Source: Pseudocercospora fijiensis CIRAD86 (taxonomy: Eukaryota > Ascomycota > Dothideomycetes > Mycosphaerellales > Mycosphaerellaceae). Taken from it: DNA of 64,000 bases. Numbering within the stretch: position 1 is the first letter of the stretch; each line of letters starts with the position of its first letter. Position numbers and translations under genes: made by a program. The notes beneath the pieces are model-generated. The model saw only the letters and a list, made by a program, of their open reading frames with translations, ran no database searches and had not been told where the DNA came from. Shown here piece after piece: positions 44,030 to 53,268 of the stretch. The stretch spans positions 4,525,041-4,589,040 of the forward strand of contig NW_006921534.1 of assembly GCF_000340215.1 (NCBI RefSeq). The letters are read 5' to 3'.

Positions 44030-45772
44030 ATGAGTGTGGCCGCCGGACGAACATCGTCAATATGCGTCTTCTGCCAAGCTCGTACACTTACACTTGGGCC
44101 AAGAGCGCGACCTTTCAGCAGCAGCTCCAGAAGATATGCCTCCCACCTTGAAACATTGGCCATTCCCCACGAACAGAATGGCTTCATACACGACGGCGCA
44201 GAGGCGGACCGGCAGGCAGCAACGTCAATGGAAGGGAAGATCAGAGAGAGATTGATAGCACTCAGAGAACGCAAGAAGTTAAGAGCTGCACAGGCAGCTG
44301 TTGCCAGGGAAAGGGATCGATTTGAATCGGAAGACTCGCAAAAGGCCAAAGAAGAACTGCTGGCCTCGCAACATAGTCATCTATTGGCAATCAAAGCTCA
44401 GATGAGGGCGGCGAGGCAGACGAAACTATCGTCACCGGGCGACCCGAGGGGAGATCTGGACGAACTGTGTGAGAACCGTGAAGCAAGATTACATACTATA
44501 CGCCAACTCGGCAATCCTTACCCAGATCCTCCATCAGGACGCCAGCAATTCACTAGAGGGCATCCGAGTCTGTATGAAGTACCCGAGACGCCGATCTCAC
44601 ATGCAGAATTTCGAGAACGACTCCAAGAGGCAACAAGAGGTAGAGGATGGAGACTCGTCCGTGCCATTCTACGAGCACGTCTGCTCGTATGTGAGACGCC
44701 TAGAGACATACTGAAAATCGTTGCTGTTGCAATGCAGACTCCACAAGTGGCACAGAACTTGCTGCACCTGAACGAGCCGATCATGAGAGCATTGTATCGC
44801 TGTCGGGCGAAAGCATCCGACCCGGAAGTGCTAAAGACTCTCAGTACAATCGTCGCGCGATTTCGCATGTCTAATCTGCATGTTAAACCAAATTTGCTTT
44901 TCATGGCGCTGAAGTTTGCCGCCAGAGCACGGATTCTTTCATCAATGCAGAAATATCTGAGATTGATACGAGAGCAAGGGCTGGGGATGACAAGCAACGT
45001 CTATCGCAGCGTCATTGCAAAGTTTAGTATTGGACACCGCGGTCTTGGTGAGATACGTAATGGCAGATGGCGGAGATCCGAGCTCCGTCAAGTGTTGCTT
45101 GGTTTCGATGATTGCAAAGATCTGCCTCCTGAAAAGCAATACCATTTCGGTTCGTTCCTGGTCCGGGACGACTGGCAGTATCTTCACGGATGGGTTGCAG
45201 TTTTGGCACGCTGTAAGGAAAGCGAAGAAGTCTGGAAGGAGTGGCTTTTGTGGAAAGAGACGGACGCTTTCAAAAAGCCGAAGTTGTTGATCATAGATGA
45301 GCGCAAGGAGATGAGAGATTCTCGCGACACGCCAATCACAAATAAGTCCCGTGGCTCATACTGGTTCCTCGAGCAGATGTGTTATGCTGGTGACATGGCA
45401 AAGGCCTGGCAGATCCTCCAAGAAGCTGGTCTAGCTTTTCGCACACTAAAACCCAGAGTAGCGGACATACTTTTGGGATCATTAGAGCATGCTTCAGTAT
45501 GGAACGAAGAAGTACGATCCGCAATGTTAGCCAAGTATGATCGCGACGTGGGAAAGATTGAACAGGCGCTTGGCGTACGATGGGTTCCTGGAGCCGATGA
45601 AGGGGAAGGCCACCACGAGCTGTTCATGGACCAAGAAGCGGCACTCGAACGTCTAAGCGAACAAGACTGGAAGCTGGACGATGATTTCGGCTATCCGTTG
45701 GACACGAGTCCGATAGTTTCTAGGTCCGAACAAACCCTCCATGATGCAAAAGAGAGCTTCCATCCGAGGTGA
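44030..45772 (+). CDS. Mitochondrial helical-repeat-like protein
   Basis: A 580-residue single-exon protein. The N-terminus is Arg/Ser-rich with almost no acidic residues in the first 40 (RARPFSSSSRRYAS), a strong mitochondrial import signal. A charged coiled coil follows (about 65-125). The C-terminal two thirds consist of paired helices such as VKPNLLFMALKFAARA and GMTSNVYRSVIAKFSIG, consistent with a pentatricopeptide-like organelle RNA-handling protein, but no clean PPR repeat can be counted, so this is an inference. It is divergently transcribed from RIO1. Confidence 0.65.
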   Translation: MSVAAGRTSSICVFCQARTLTLGPRARPFSSSSRRYASHLETLAIPHEQNGFIHDGAEADRQAATSMEGKIRERLIALRERKKLRAAQAAVARERDRFESEDSQKAKEELLASQHSHLLAIKAQMRAARQTKLSSPGDPRGDLDELCENREARLHTIRQLGNPYPDPPSGRQQFTRGHPSLYEVPETPISHAEFRERLQEATRGRGWRLVRAILRARLLVCETPRDILKIVAVAMQTPQVAQNLLHLNEPIMRALYRCRAKASDPEVLKTLSTIVARFRMSNLHVKPNLLFMALKFAARARILSSMQKYLRLIREQGLGMTSNVYRSVIAKFSIGHRGLGEIRNGRWRRSELRQVLLGFDDCKDLPPEKQYHFGSFLVRDDWQYLHGWVAVLARCKESEEVWKEWLLWKETDAFKKPKLLIIDERKEMRDSRDTPITNKSRGSYWFLEQMCYAGDMAKAWQILQEAGLAFRTLKPRVADILLGSLEHASVWNEEVRSAMLAKYDRDVGKIEQALGVRWVPGADEGEGHHELFMDQEAALERLSEQDWKLDDDFGYPLDTSPIVSRSEQTLHDAKESFHPR

Positions 45773-45895
45773 TCCATAGAATCATGACGAGCACGATTCA
45801 CGAGAACTACTGATCAAACACATGCAATCGCTCGCAGATAGTAGCACATCCGAAGATCTTCTCATTTGTAGTGAAGCGCTAATGCTCATCGATGT
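45773..45895. other. Short spacer
   Basis: Separates the mitochondrial gene from the SDR pseudogene. Nothing was recognised. Confidence 0.4.
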
Positions 45896-46405
45896 TCAGG
45901 CAATCCTCCTCCCGTTGTCAGTTGCCAAGATACAGCTAGTCACTCCACAATGTTTCAGGATATACAAATACGCTTCAGTGACGTCCTCGACCTTGACCAG
46001 CTCTTTTGTCAGAGCCTTCCCTTCCACACAATTCGACGTACTCCTGCGGCAGTTGCTTCAGAAGTTCTGTCTTCACCGGACCTGCGGAGACGAGATTGAC
46101 TCGTGCTGGCGCAAGATCGACAGCCAACCCTCTGACTAAGCCTTCGAGGATCGTGGCAGCCATTGCGGGAACCGGTCAGCCTTTTACTTGACGATGACCA
46201 GAGTTGCCGTTTGTAAAGACCAGAGACGGTAAGGTGGTGTTGTGGAGACATCTCCCTGGCTCGCGCGATAGGATGGAAGCCAGAATCGTCGATGCATAGA
46301 TGCGAAGTTTCCAGGATCCGGTAATATCTTCGACAGTTGTATCTTTGAATGCTGGGGCCGGGGACGCGTCGTCGGCGGTGAAGATGATGTGAGTTAATGG
46401 CAGAC
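45896..46405 (-). pseudogene. Truncated short-chain dehydrogenase pseudogene
   Basis: Reading the minus strand from 46,405, one frame gives an SDR middle (THIIFTADDASP, then YASTILASIL), an in-frame TGA after QVKG, then the conserved block EGLVRGLAVDLAPARVNLVS and GPVKTELL. A frameshift follows, after which another frame supplies the true C-terminus, LVKVEDVTEAYLYILKH, to a TGA at 45,896-45,898. The Rossmann N-terminus with its glycine motif and the YxxxK site are missing. So it has a 5' deletion, one stop and one frameshift. Base composition is normal; this is decay without RIP. The parent family is the fungal SDR with RGLAVDLAP, but the parent gene is not in the window. Confidence 0.7.
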
Positions 46406-46736
46406 TCAGAATGATTTAGAACTCTACAGGAGACTTCTACTTCTACAACTGTATGAATGAGGATATCGTGACAACGTAGCGAGTCCTATGCAGATCAGAG
46501 AGGCAGAACTGATAAACGCTCAGCCATCATCTCGTTGCTGACGAAACATAGCACAATGCTCGGACAAGGATAGTCAAATGAATCAGCACTGATCAACGAT
46601 ATCTATCTATGCGTCTTCCCGCTAAGCATGTGATGCCGAAAATGCCGACCAACCCTAACCCTAAAAGTCCGCATCGCGTCTTCCTCAAAGCTGGCGTTGC
46701 GACTCTCTATTGAATATAGTATCCCACATATCCGAG
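46406..46736. other. YAF9 upstream region
   Basis: Non-coding, except for the telobox-like site listed separately. Confidence 0.5.
46651..46664. promoter_or_regulatory. Telobox-like site (AACCCTAACCCTAA)
   Basis: Two telomere-like CCCTAA units lie 73 bases upstream of the YAF9 ATG. Similar teloboxes bind Myb-type telomere-binding factors in promoters of fungal housekeeping genes. It could also be an interstitial telomere remnant, but two units is very short. Confidence 0.5.
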
Positions 46737-47513
46737 ATGCCTGCCGCCTCATCGAAACGCATCAGAGGCCTCAAGGTCACGCGTCATTTCATCATCGGCA
46801 ACGAGGCGCATTTCCTCCCGCACCCAGACTACCCCGATCCGCCCCCAGATGGACACACGAAAGGCTGGAAAGTCTACATTCGCCCACTTCCAAATGGACC
46901 CGATGTCACAACATGGCTGAAGAAGGTGCAATTCAAGCTGCATAACACGTACGCCGAACCAAGCCGCACGATCGAAGCGCCGGGCCCATTTGAGGTGAAA
47001 GAGACGGGTTACGGCGAGTTCATAGTAGAGCTACGCTTGTACTTTGCACCCGAGTCGATTGAAAAAGCGGTCTACAGAGATCACATACTAGTGCTACAGC
47101 CATATGGTAGCGAAGAACAACAAGAGCGGCAAAAGCGCGAAAACAAAATCGTTGCGGAAAAGCTTGAAACGATCGAGTTCAACGACCCTACTGCAGACTT
47201 CTTCAAATCCCTCACGGCTGAGGAGCAGTTCAACTGGCTGAAGGTCAAGAAGGGAAGAGGGAAGGGGAAGAAGCCTGACTTCGTTTTTGAGGGCGACATC
47301 GAACCCACGGCGCAATTGCCTGACAGGGCGGATACTAATGGTGGTGGACTAGGAAGTGGCGGAGCTTGGAGCGTGCAGTACGAGAATCAGCTTTGTAAGC
47401 AGCTGGAGCAGAGCAAGAAGACGTTGGATGATATGCTGAATGAGGAGAAACGTAAGGCGGAGGAGAGGAGGAAGCAGATGGAAGAGATTGGTGCCAAGTT
47501 TTCGGCCAAGTAG
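46737..47513 (+). CDS. YAF9: YEATS-domain protein YAF9
   Basis: A 258-residue single-exon protein. Residues about 8-135 form a YEATS domain (VTRHFIIGNEAHFL, KGWKVYIRPLPNGPD, WLKKVQFKLHNTY, FEVKETGYGEF), which reads acylated histone H3 lysines. The C-terminal 35 residues form a charged coiled coil used by YAF9 to join the SWR1 remodeller and the NuA4 acetyltransferase. Start at 46,737 is the first ATG; the open frame extends to a TTG at 46,710. Length matches the family. VPS72, another SWR1 subunit, lies about 10 kb away on the same strand. Confidence 0.93.
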   Translation: MPAASSKRIRGLKVTRHFIIGNEAHFLPHPDYPDPPPDGHTKGWKVYIRPLPNGPDVTTWLKKVQFKLHNTYAEPSRTIEAPGPFEVKETGYGEFIVELRLYFAPESIEKAVYRDHILVLQPYGSEEQQERQKRENKIVAEKLETIEFNDPTADFFKSLTAEEQFNWLKVKKGRGKGKKPDFVFEGDIEPTAQLPDRADTNGGGLGSGGAWSVQYENQLCKQLEQSKKTLDDMLNEEKRKAEERRKQMEEIGAKFSAK

Positions 47514-47943
47514 AGGCACTGAATGGTGAGCGCGCTGTCAAGATGGGCTTTGAAATAGCGAGGAGTTGGAGGCATGCTTTGATATTATACCCACAGAATT
47601 CATGCCCGTGTGACAGAATGGACACTGCAGGGACAATACATTGATACCATCAGCGTTTTCGCCGGCTGCTGGAGTCGGCAGCTTCCAACCTAGGCGGAGA
47701 AGTATCCGGAACTGCAGACACGACATAGTATCCGCGCCTGCACGATAATCACAGCGACAACAAGATCTTCGAGCAAATGGCATCCACACGAGATTCAGTT
47801 TGCGGGGTCTGTCTGTGGAGCGCAGGATTTGGCGCTGCCTTGGCTACACCTCTGGCTCAACCAATTGCATTACTACGCCAGAGAGAGATGAGGAAGTCAT
47901 TAGCCGATACGTAATTACATATAAACCGTGGATCGCAGCGAAA
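47514..47943. other. Intergenic; possible unannotated first exon of the esterase
   Basis: An ATG at 47,777 opens a 45-codon frame with a hydrophobic, signal-like stretch, but it is out of frame with the esterase and the only joining intron would be about 30 bp. No other feature was seen. Confidence 0.4.
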
Positions 47944-49545
47944 ATGGCGGAGTCACAAGTCGCTTTTGGAGCCATGAGGCTAACAGGGCCTTCAGCAGCT
48001 GTTCTGACAGCTTCGAACCTCCTTGATGCATCTCCCTCATCTCACTGTTCAAGCAGGCAACTCTCAGATCTTGATGTATTCGGTGCCAAGATTTTAGCCG
48101 TAGATGCCTCTCCGCTGCAAAACTATACCGCGGCCACGGATGCAGGTACCTGGTCGGGTCTCGATATTTGCAATGTCACAGTCACATACACCCACCCCGG
48201 TCGAAACGATACGGTTCATGTGGACGTCTGGCTTCCACTAGGGGACTGGAATGGCCGCTTTCAAGGCGCTGGGGGAGGCGGCTGGCGTATGGGTCCTTCA
48301 ATTGACAAGCTCGCATCCGCAGTTTCCCAAGGCTTCTCAGTTGCTCGAACCGACGGGGGTCACGACCTCAATACCAGATCTGACCCTGAGTGGTGGGCAT
48401 TGGACAGCCCTGGGAATGTTGATCTCAGTCTTCTGCAGAACTTTGCCTCGCTAGCGCTGAACGACCTTGCCAACATCGGCAAGCAGATCACGGCCAACTT
48501 CTATGGCACTCCCGCCAAGAAGTCCTATTGGAATGGCTGTAGCACTGGTGGAAGGCAAGGTATTATGCTTGCACAGAGATACCCTGATGCTTTCGACGGA
48601 GTACTGGCAATAGCTCCTGCCATCAACTGGGCGCATTTTCTTGTTGCAATGTACTGGCCGCAGCAAGTCATGAACCAACTGGGATATTACCCGCCGCCTT
48701 GCGTTCTCGAAGCAATCAATCAATTTGCCATCGAGGCTTGCGACACTCTTGACGGTGTGGCCGACGGTATTATCTCTGATCCCAGAGTCTGCGACTTCGA
48801 TGCTACGACCGCAGTAGGGAAATCTGTTAGCTGCAATGGAACCCAAGTATCGATCAGCAAAGAAGTCGCAATCATCGCCAATGCCACATGGTCTGGTGCC
48901 CGGGATCCTTCTGGTAGATACAATTGGTACGGTCTAGCGAAGGGCACACCCTTCTACAATGCCTCCGCTACCGATGGCCTCGTCGGCACAGACTGCACTG
49001 ACAGTAGCGCCTCCTCCTGCAGTGGTGCTCCATCCTCTTACTCTCGTGACTGGATCAAATACTTCATCTACAAAGATCCAAATTTCTCAGTCGAAAATAT
49101 GACCGATGCCGAATTCTTCGCCACTATGCACAAATCTGTCCAAGAATACGAGAGTGTCATTAGCGCTTCAGACCCGGACCTTTCGTCTTTCAAGAAACGC
49201 GGTGGCAAGATGATCACCTGGCATGGGCTCAGTGATCAGTTGATCTTTCCGGGTGGAACTGTTGAGTATTATGAAAAGGTACGAAAGTTAGATCCGGCTG
49301 TGAAGGACTTCTATCGATTCTTTGAAGCGCCTGGTGTCGAGCATTGTTCTGGTGGGATCGGCCCTTTGCCGAGTGGTGCGCTTTCTGATCTGATAAGATG
49401 GGTTGAAGAGGAGGAAGTACCAGAGACGCTGTTGGCAGTGGATCAAAATGGGGCAGAGATGAGGCGAAGATTGTGTCTGTGGCCTAAGAAGCAGGAATAT
49501 GTCGGAGGTGATCCAGATCAGGAGGAAAGCTTCACTTGCGTATAA
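47944..49545 (+). CDS. Tannase/feruloyl esterase family enzyme
   Basis: A 533-residue protein from the ATG at 47,944. The nucleophile motif CSTGGRQG is at 199-206 (Ser200), with Asp431 (HGLSDQ) and His467 (GVEHC) completing the triad. Cys199 and Cys468 form the CS-D-HC disulfide typical of this family. A calcium loop is visible (DTLDGVADGIISDPRVC, 267-283). These secreted enzymes release ferulic acid or gallic acid from plant polymers. The N-terminus lacks a strong signal peptide: Met1 or Met12 would give only a weak one, so the true start may lie in an undetected exon. The catalytic domain appears complete. Confidence 0.85.
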   Translation: MAESQVAFGAMRLTGPSAAVLTASNLLDASPSSHCSSRQLSDLDVFGAKILAVDASPLQNYTAATDAGTWSGLDICNVTVTYTHPGRNDTVHVDVWLPLGDWNGRFQGAGGGGWRMGPSIDKLASAVSQGFSVARTDGGHDLNTRSDPEWWALDSPGNVDLSLLQNFASLALNDLANIGKQITANFYGTPAKKSYWNGCSTGGRQGIMLAQRYPDAFDGVLAIAPAINWAHFLVAMYWPQQVMNQLGYYPPPCVLEAINQFAIEACDTLDGVADGIISDPRVCDFDATTAVGKSVSCNGTQVSISKEVAIIANATWSGARDPSGRYNWYGLAKGTPFYNASATDGLVGTDCTDSSASSCSGAPSSYSRDWIKYFIYKDPNFSVENMTDAEFFATMHKSVQEYESVISASDPDLSSFKKRGGKMITWHGLSDQLIFPGGTVEYYEKVRKLDPAVKDFYRFFEAPGVEHCSGGIGPLPSGALSDLIRWVEEEEVPETLLAVDQNGAEMRRRLCLWPKKQEYVGGDPDQEESFTCV

Positions 49546-50745
49546 CCGACTAATAACATTTGATCCGCTCAGCCTGGTCCCGGTCCCGCTTCAGCAGCGT
49601 ACGTCAAAGCGTCATGCTGAGCCTTGCGCAAACAATCATAGAACGCACTCCTAATAACTCTTCGCCGGACGCGCAAGCTTCTCTAAGTCTGCTACGCGTC
49701 GCTTGTGTCAGCTATGGCCGAAGTGTGACCGTCTCAGTGGCTGGAGCTCCGACAGAATTTCCCGATCTGGAATGACAGCTGGAGAGCACGTTTCGGCAGG
49801 CCCCCGTACTCACCGTCAATAAAGCTAGGACTGGGGAAATTAGAGCATGTTCCATGCATACCAAGCATGATCCAACGTCAGCGTCTGTCTTCCGCGTATC
49901 ATCCGCTGATCTTGATGAGCTCTTACTTTTCTTCAATTCGGTCTTGGCAGCCTGGTCACACAGCCAGAGAAACATCCCACCTTGCTGCAAAGTGGCCCTG
50001 CTTTGTTGCTGGAACGCGCGTAGACCACACCTGATCGCCTCTGCTAAGGATATGATGTTCTTTCGAGAGCGCATCTCGAAACGTGCACGGAAGACTTGTC
50101 TATAGATCCTTTCCTGTTCCCTCTTGGACACAACATCGAATAGTCATTGAACATGGAGCCACACGGAAAATGATCTGGAACTTGATAATGACGGGTAGAC
50201 CAGCGAAATCTGGGCATTGTGGTCGTTATAAGCAAGTCACTGGTGCAGAATGTTAGAGTCTTGGGGAATGAGAGTACAGAACAATCAAGAGATCAATGTA
50301 TGGATTCAAGGAGAAGCTTGGTCAGTGCTGAGATACAGCGTCATGGGCCTTTCGACTTGGTTGACACTGCCAAGAAGTCGTTGCTCCTCATTTGTTGACA
50401 GGCGAGTGTTGACAGGCCCTTCACGAAGTTCCCGTCCACCATATCCTGGACAGATCTTGCTTTGCAACATCCCGGATCTCGCCAACTGCCGGATCAGCCA
50501 AGCCCTGGCCAGTACGAATTGGCGGAACCCTATTCTCCGGCTCACATTGCCACAGCAGCGGGAAGTGCGTTCAATCGTCACTGCTCAGCTTGTGAGTAGC
50601 AGTCCTCTCTGTGCAAAATTGAGGGACCATCGTGGAGCGCTGGAAATGGTATCAGCGGACCGTGGACGACGACTTGAGCAAGTATCGATTATACTCACCA
50701 TAAGAGATGGGCTCACAGACCGCCCTTGCATCGCCATTCTTCCTC
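49546..50745. other. Intergenic, no supported gene
   Basis: Contains the 5' part of a 226-codon plus-strand frame (50,250-50,930) that has no recognisable domain and overlaps the small minus-strand CGH gene. I do not call it. Confidence 0.5.
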
Positions 50746-50985
50746 TCAGTCCGGAGCAGTACAAGACCCCAAGCGCGCCATTCGCCTGCTACGGCCTCTT
50801 ATATGTTCCCTCCGGACCCTCGCAGATCGCATTGACCGCTGGTGATCGTATTTGCTGCATTTGCCCGGACAAGGCCTGTCTTCGAAGTACGAGATGCCCA
50901 CCACCAGCGAGCAAGTGCAATGCTGATTGAGGTATTCGATCTCGGTGTGGCCACAACTGTATTCTCTCGCAACTGCGATGCACAT
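50746..50985 (-). CDS. Small Cys-rich 'CGH' protein 1
   Basis: A 79-residue protein starting MCIAVAREYSCGH. Cys2, Cys11, His13, Cys23, Cys25, Cys39 and Cys43 could bind zinc. The pattern MC...Y.CGH is shared with the small gene at 52,404-52,793 and with a loose class of tiny ascomycete proteins I have seen described only as hypothetical. There is no signal peptide, so it is probably intracellular. The basic C-terminal 30 residues may be out of phase if an intron was missed. Function is unknown. Confidence 0.5.
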   Translation of the reverse strand: MCIAVAREYSCGHTEIEYLNQHCTCSLVVGISYFEDRPCPGKCSKYDHQRSMRSARVRREHIRGRSRRMARLGSCTAPD

Positions 50986-52403
50986 GACTGTTATGAGAAA
51001 GATGTACGAGTTCCATCATGGCGTGTAAATACATGCAGAAACCCCGGAAATAGCGCTGCAGAATTTCGTGTGTCTGAGATCGTGACTCGTGAGACATGTT
51101 GCGCCGTGGCGATAGACATTCGCGGCTCGAACATTTAGGTTGCCAACGGCGTCTTCAATGGCTAAACAGTGGTTGAAAACCGCGGACGCATTCTGCATGT
51201 TGCCAAGTATTCCCACGCCTCACGATCGGCAATGCAACAAGGCTGCTTGTTGACAGGCAAGCTTCAAAAGCTCTCCACCCACGTGTGGAAGGCTAGGATG
51301 ATGTGGGCGCTATATATAGTCCAAGCTTCATACGTCTCTGGCGGACACATAGCGGCAGTCCGACTCATTGGAGGAAAATGAGAAGTACTCTGCTGTGCTT
51401 TGTTAATGAGTTGGGCCTGATGCAGTATAACTTCCGTTCCCAAAGTATGTCCGTGATCCTTCTCTAATCATTTCTGCCGAAGCCCATATATGCAGCACAG
51501 GCTTTCTGTTTGTGGGCGATGTGCACCCCGATAGCTAGGTCGTTGTGAAGATGTACTCGTCATAGCTCTGGGTCTGGTACTCATAGATAGGCCGACTGCT
51601 GATCAGCATCACCCAGCTTCCAAGTTCCAACTGATGCCAGGCATCGCAAGCCATTTCTCACATGAGCGTGTCGACTCATCTGGGTTGTGTGCGCAACTTG
51701 GTTGGCATGATGCCGATGCTCTTCAGCCATCTCAGGTCTTCCGCTAGCTTGGAGCTCGGCTTCCTCCTCAGCGTCGCTTTCCTGGTATCGCTAGCAGAGA
51801 ACATTACCATCGACTTCTGGTTGTAAGTGCTATCCTCTATGAAACGCCTTGAGATGCTCATAGCGAGTATAGTCCAGAGGTCATCGATATCGAGAAAGAG
51901 CCCATGGTAGATCTTCCTTTGCGACTCGTTCCCACACAAATGTTGGCGACTTTGTGAGCTGGCGTTGCCAGCTGCCAGTCGTTTCCGCGACGATGGAGAC
52001 TTGCACACTTTTTCGAATACCGCCATCTTGTCCATCACTGTCGTTGGCGTTGCCGCTCTGCAAAGGATCAGCAATTCATAATGTGATACTTCTGGAATCG
52101 CGCATCACCCACACTACGCCCAGCGTTCAATTCCGTCACCCACTTGTCCACCCAACGCTCTCTCTTCCTACCTAGAGAGACATAAGATGCGACCCGCGCG
52201 AAAGAGGGACAGCACATCGAAGAACACAAAAGCTCAATGCAAGTCAAGGCTTGACCCATGACTCCGCCGCCCGTTGACGACGACTTCATCCATCGCCTGC
52301 TCGAAAGTCATGAACGATTTTCTTTCCATCGTCGACGGCGATGGCAACGTCATGACCCTGTGCGAAGTCAGGAGTTCGACCACACTCAAAGGAAAGGATG
52401 GTC
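50986..52403. other. Intergenic, no supported gene
   Basis: A 132-codon minus-strand frame (51,676-52,074) is present but has no recognisable motif. No RNA gene was seen. Confidence 0.45.
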
Positions 52404-52793
52404 TTACCACCTCACAATAGCATCAGCACGCTCCGAATCAGCACTTGATCTCGGAGTCACCTCTTTGCTCTCTCCACTGGTTAAGTCATTCTGCTCCGCA
52501 CTAGGGTCTGGATTGAACCTCGCGGTGGTGGTGAGATGGAGCTGTCCGGGTTCCAATTCTCTGGCATAGCATTCGATGCAGCGGCCAGGAGGTTGAGTAA
52601 TTTTCATTCCTGTTCAAAGTGAGCAGAGGCTGCTTTTACCAATGCCAATAATTCGCCGACTCCAGTATATATTTGAGTTCAACGTACCTCTTGGCTCGCA
52701 GCAATAATGTGCGTCAACATCCCGCAAGCAGACGTTTGGCGTCGATACTACGTGGCCGCACGAGTAAGAGACGACATAAGTTCCGTAGCACAT
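52404..52793 (-). CDS. Small Cys-rich 'CGH' protein 2
   Basis: Two exons, 52,688-52,793 and 52,404-52,609, give 103 residues. The 78-bp intron has a GTACGT donor, a CTCAC branch site and a GAACAG acceptor, and total length is a multiple of three. The N-terminus MCYGTYVVSYSCGH parallels CGH protein 1. Further Cys lie at 22, 31, 32, 46 and 49; the last two form a CIEC knuckle after the splice. The C-terminal half is Ser/Glu/Asp-rich and probably disordered. Neither exon alone would suggest a gene; the call rests on the spliced frame and the shared motif. Function is unknown. Confidence 0.6.
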
Positions 52794-53268
52794 TGATCAA
52801 TTGATGTTCATCAACATGAAGATTGGTTGCTCAAAAGTCACCAGATTGTCGGCCATTAGTATGTATCTCCGCCATTGAGGTAGACGGCTGAACGATGAGG
52901 AGGGGTGAAACTGAATCAGAAAGAGGCGCAGAAAAGCAAGACCGACGATGTCAAAATGTAAGCAGCCGGCGAGGTCGTACTGACGGAACGTTCCATCGTG
53001 AGACTCTGCCAATTGTTACTTTACGAATGCTGATAGCCGCATTGGTTGGTCCAAATTTTCACAAGTCCTCTGGTCCATGAGCCTCCTCTATTCCATTATC
53101 CGCAAGCAACGAGATCCCTGCATATCAAGTCAGGTTCGCCTGCTCACGGCTCAGTAGCGGTGAACAGCCAACAACCAGATGTATTTCCTTCGTAAAGCGC
53201 GCAAAAAATGTGTCGTGAGGTCACTGGCGCACACCGCCTCAAACGCGGCAGTCATTCCGGTTTGTTGA
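52794..53268. other. Intergenic, no gene seen
   Basis: Upstream of CGH protein 2 and downstream of the saccharopine-dehydrogenase-like gene. Nothing else was recognised. Confidence 0.5.

Noticed and set aside
46651..46664. Chromosome-fusion scar from telomere repeats
   Set aside because: Only two units directly in a promoter, with no subtelomeric sequence around it.
50250..50930. 226-codon plus-strand frame
   Set aside because: No domain, odd composition and antisense overlap with the small CGH gene.
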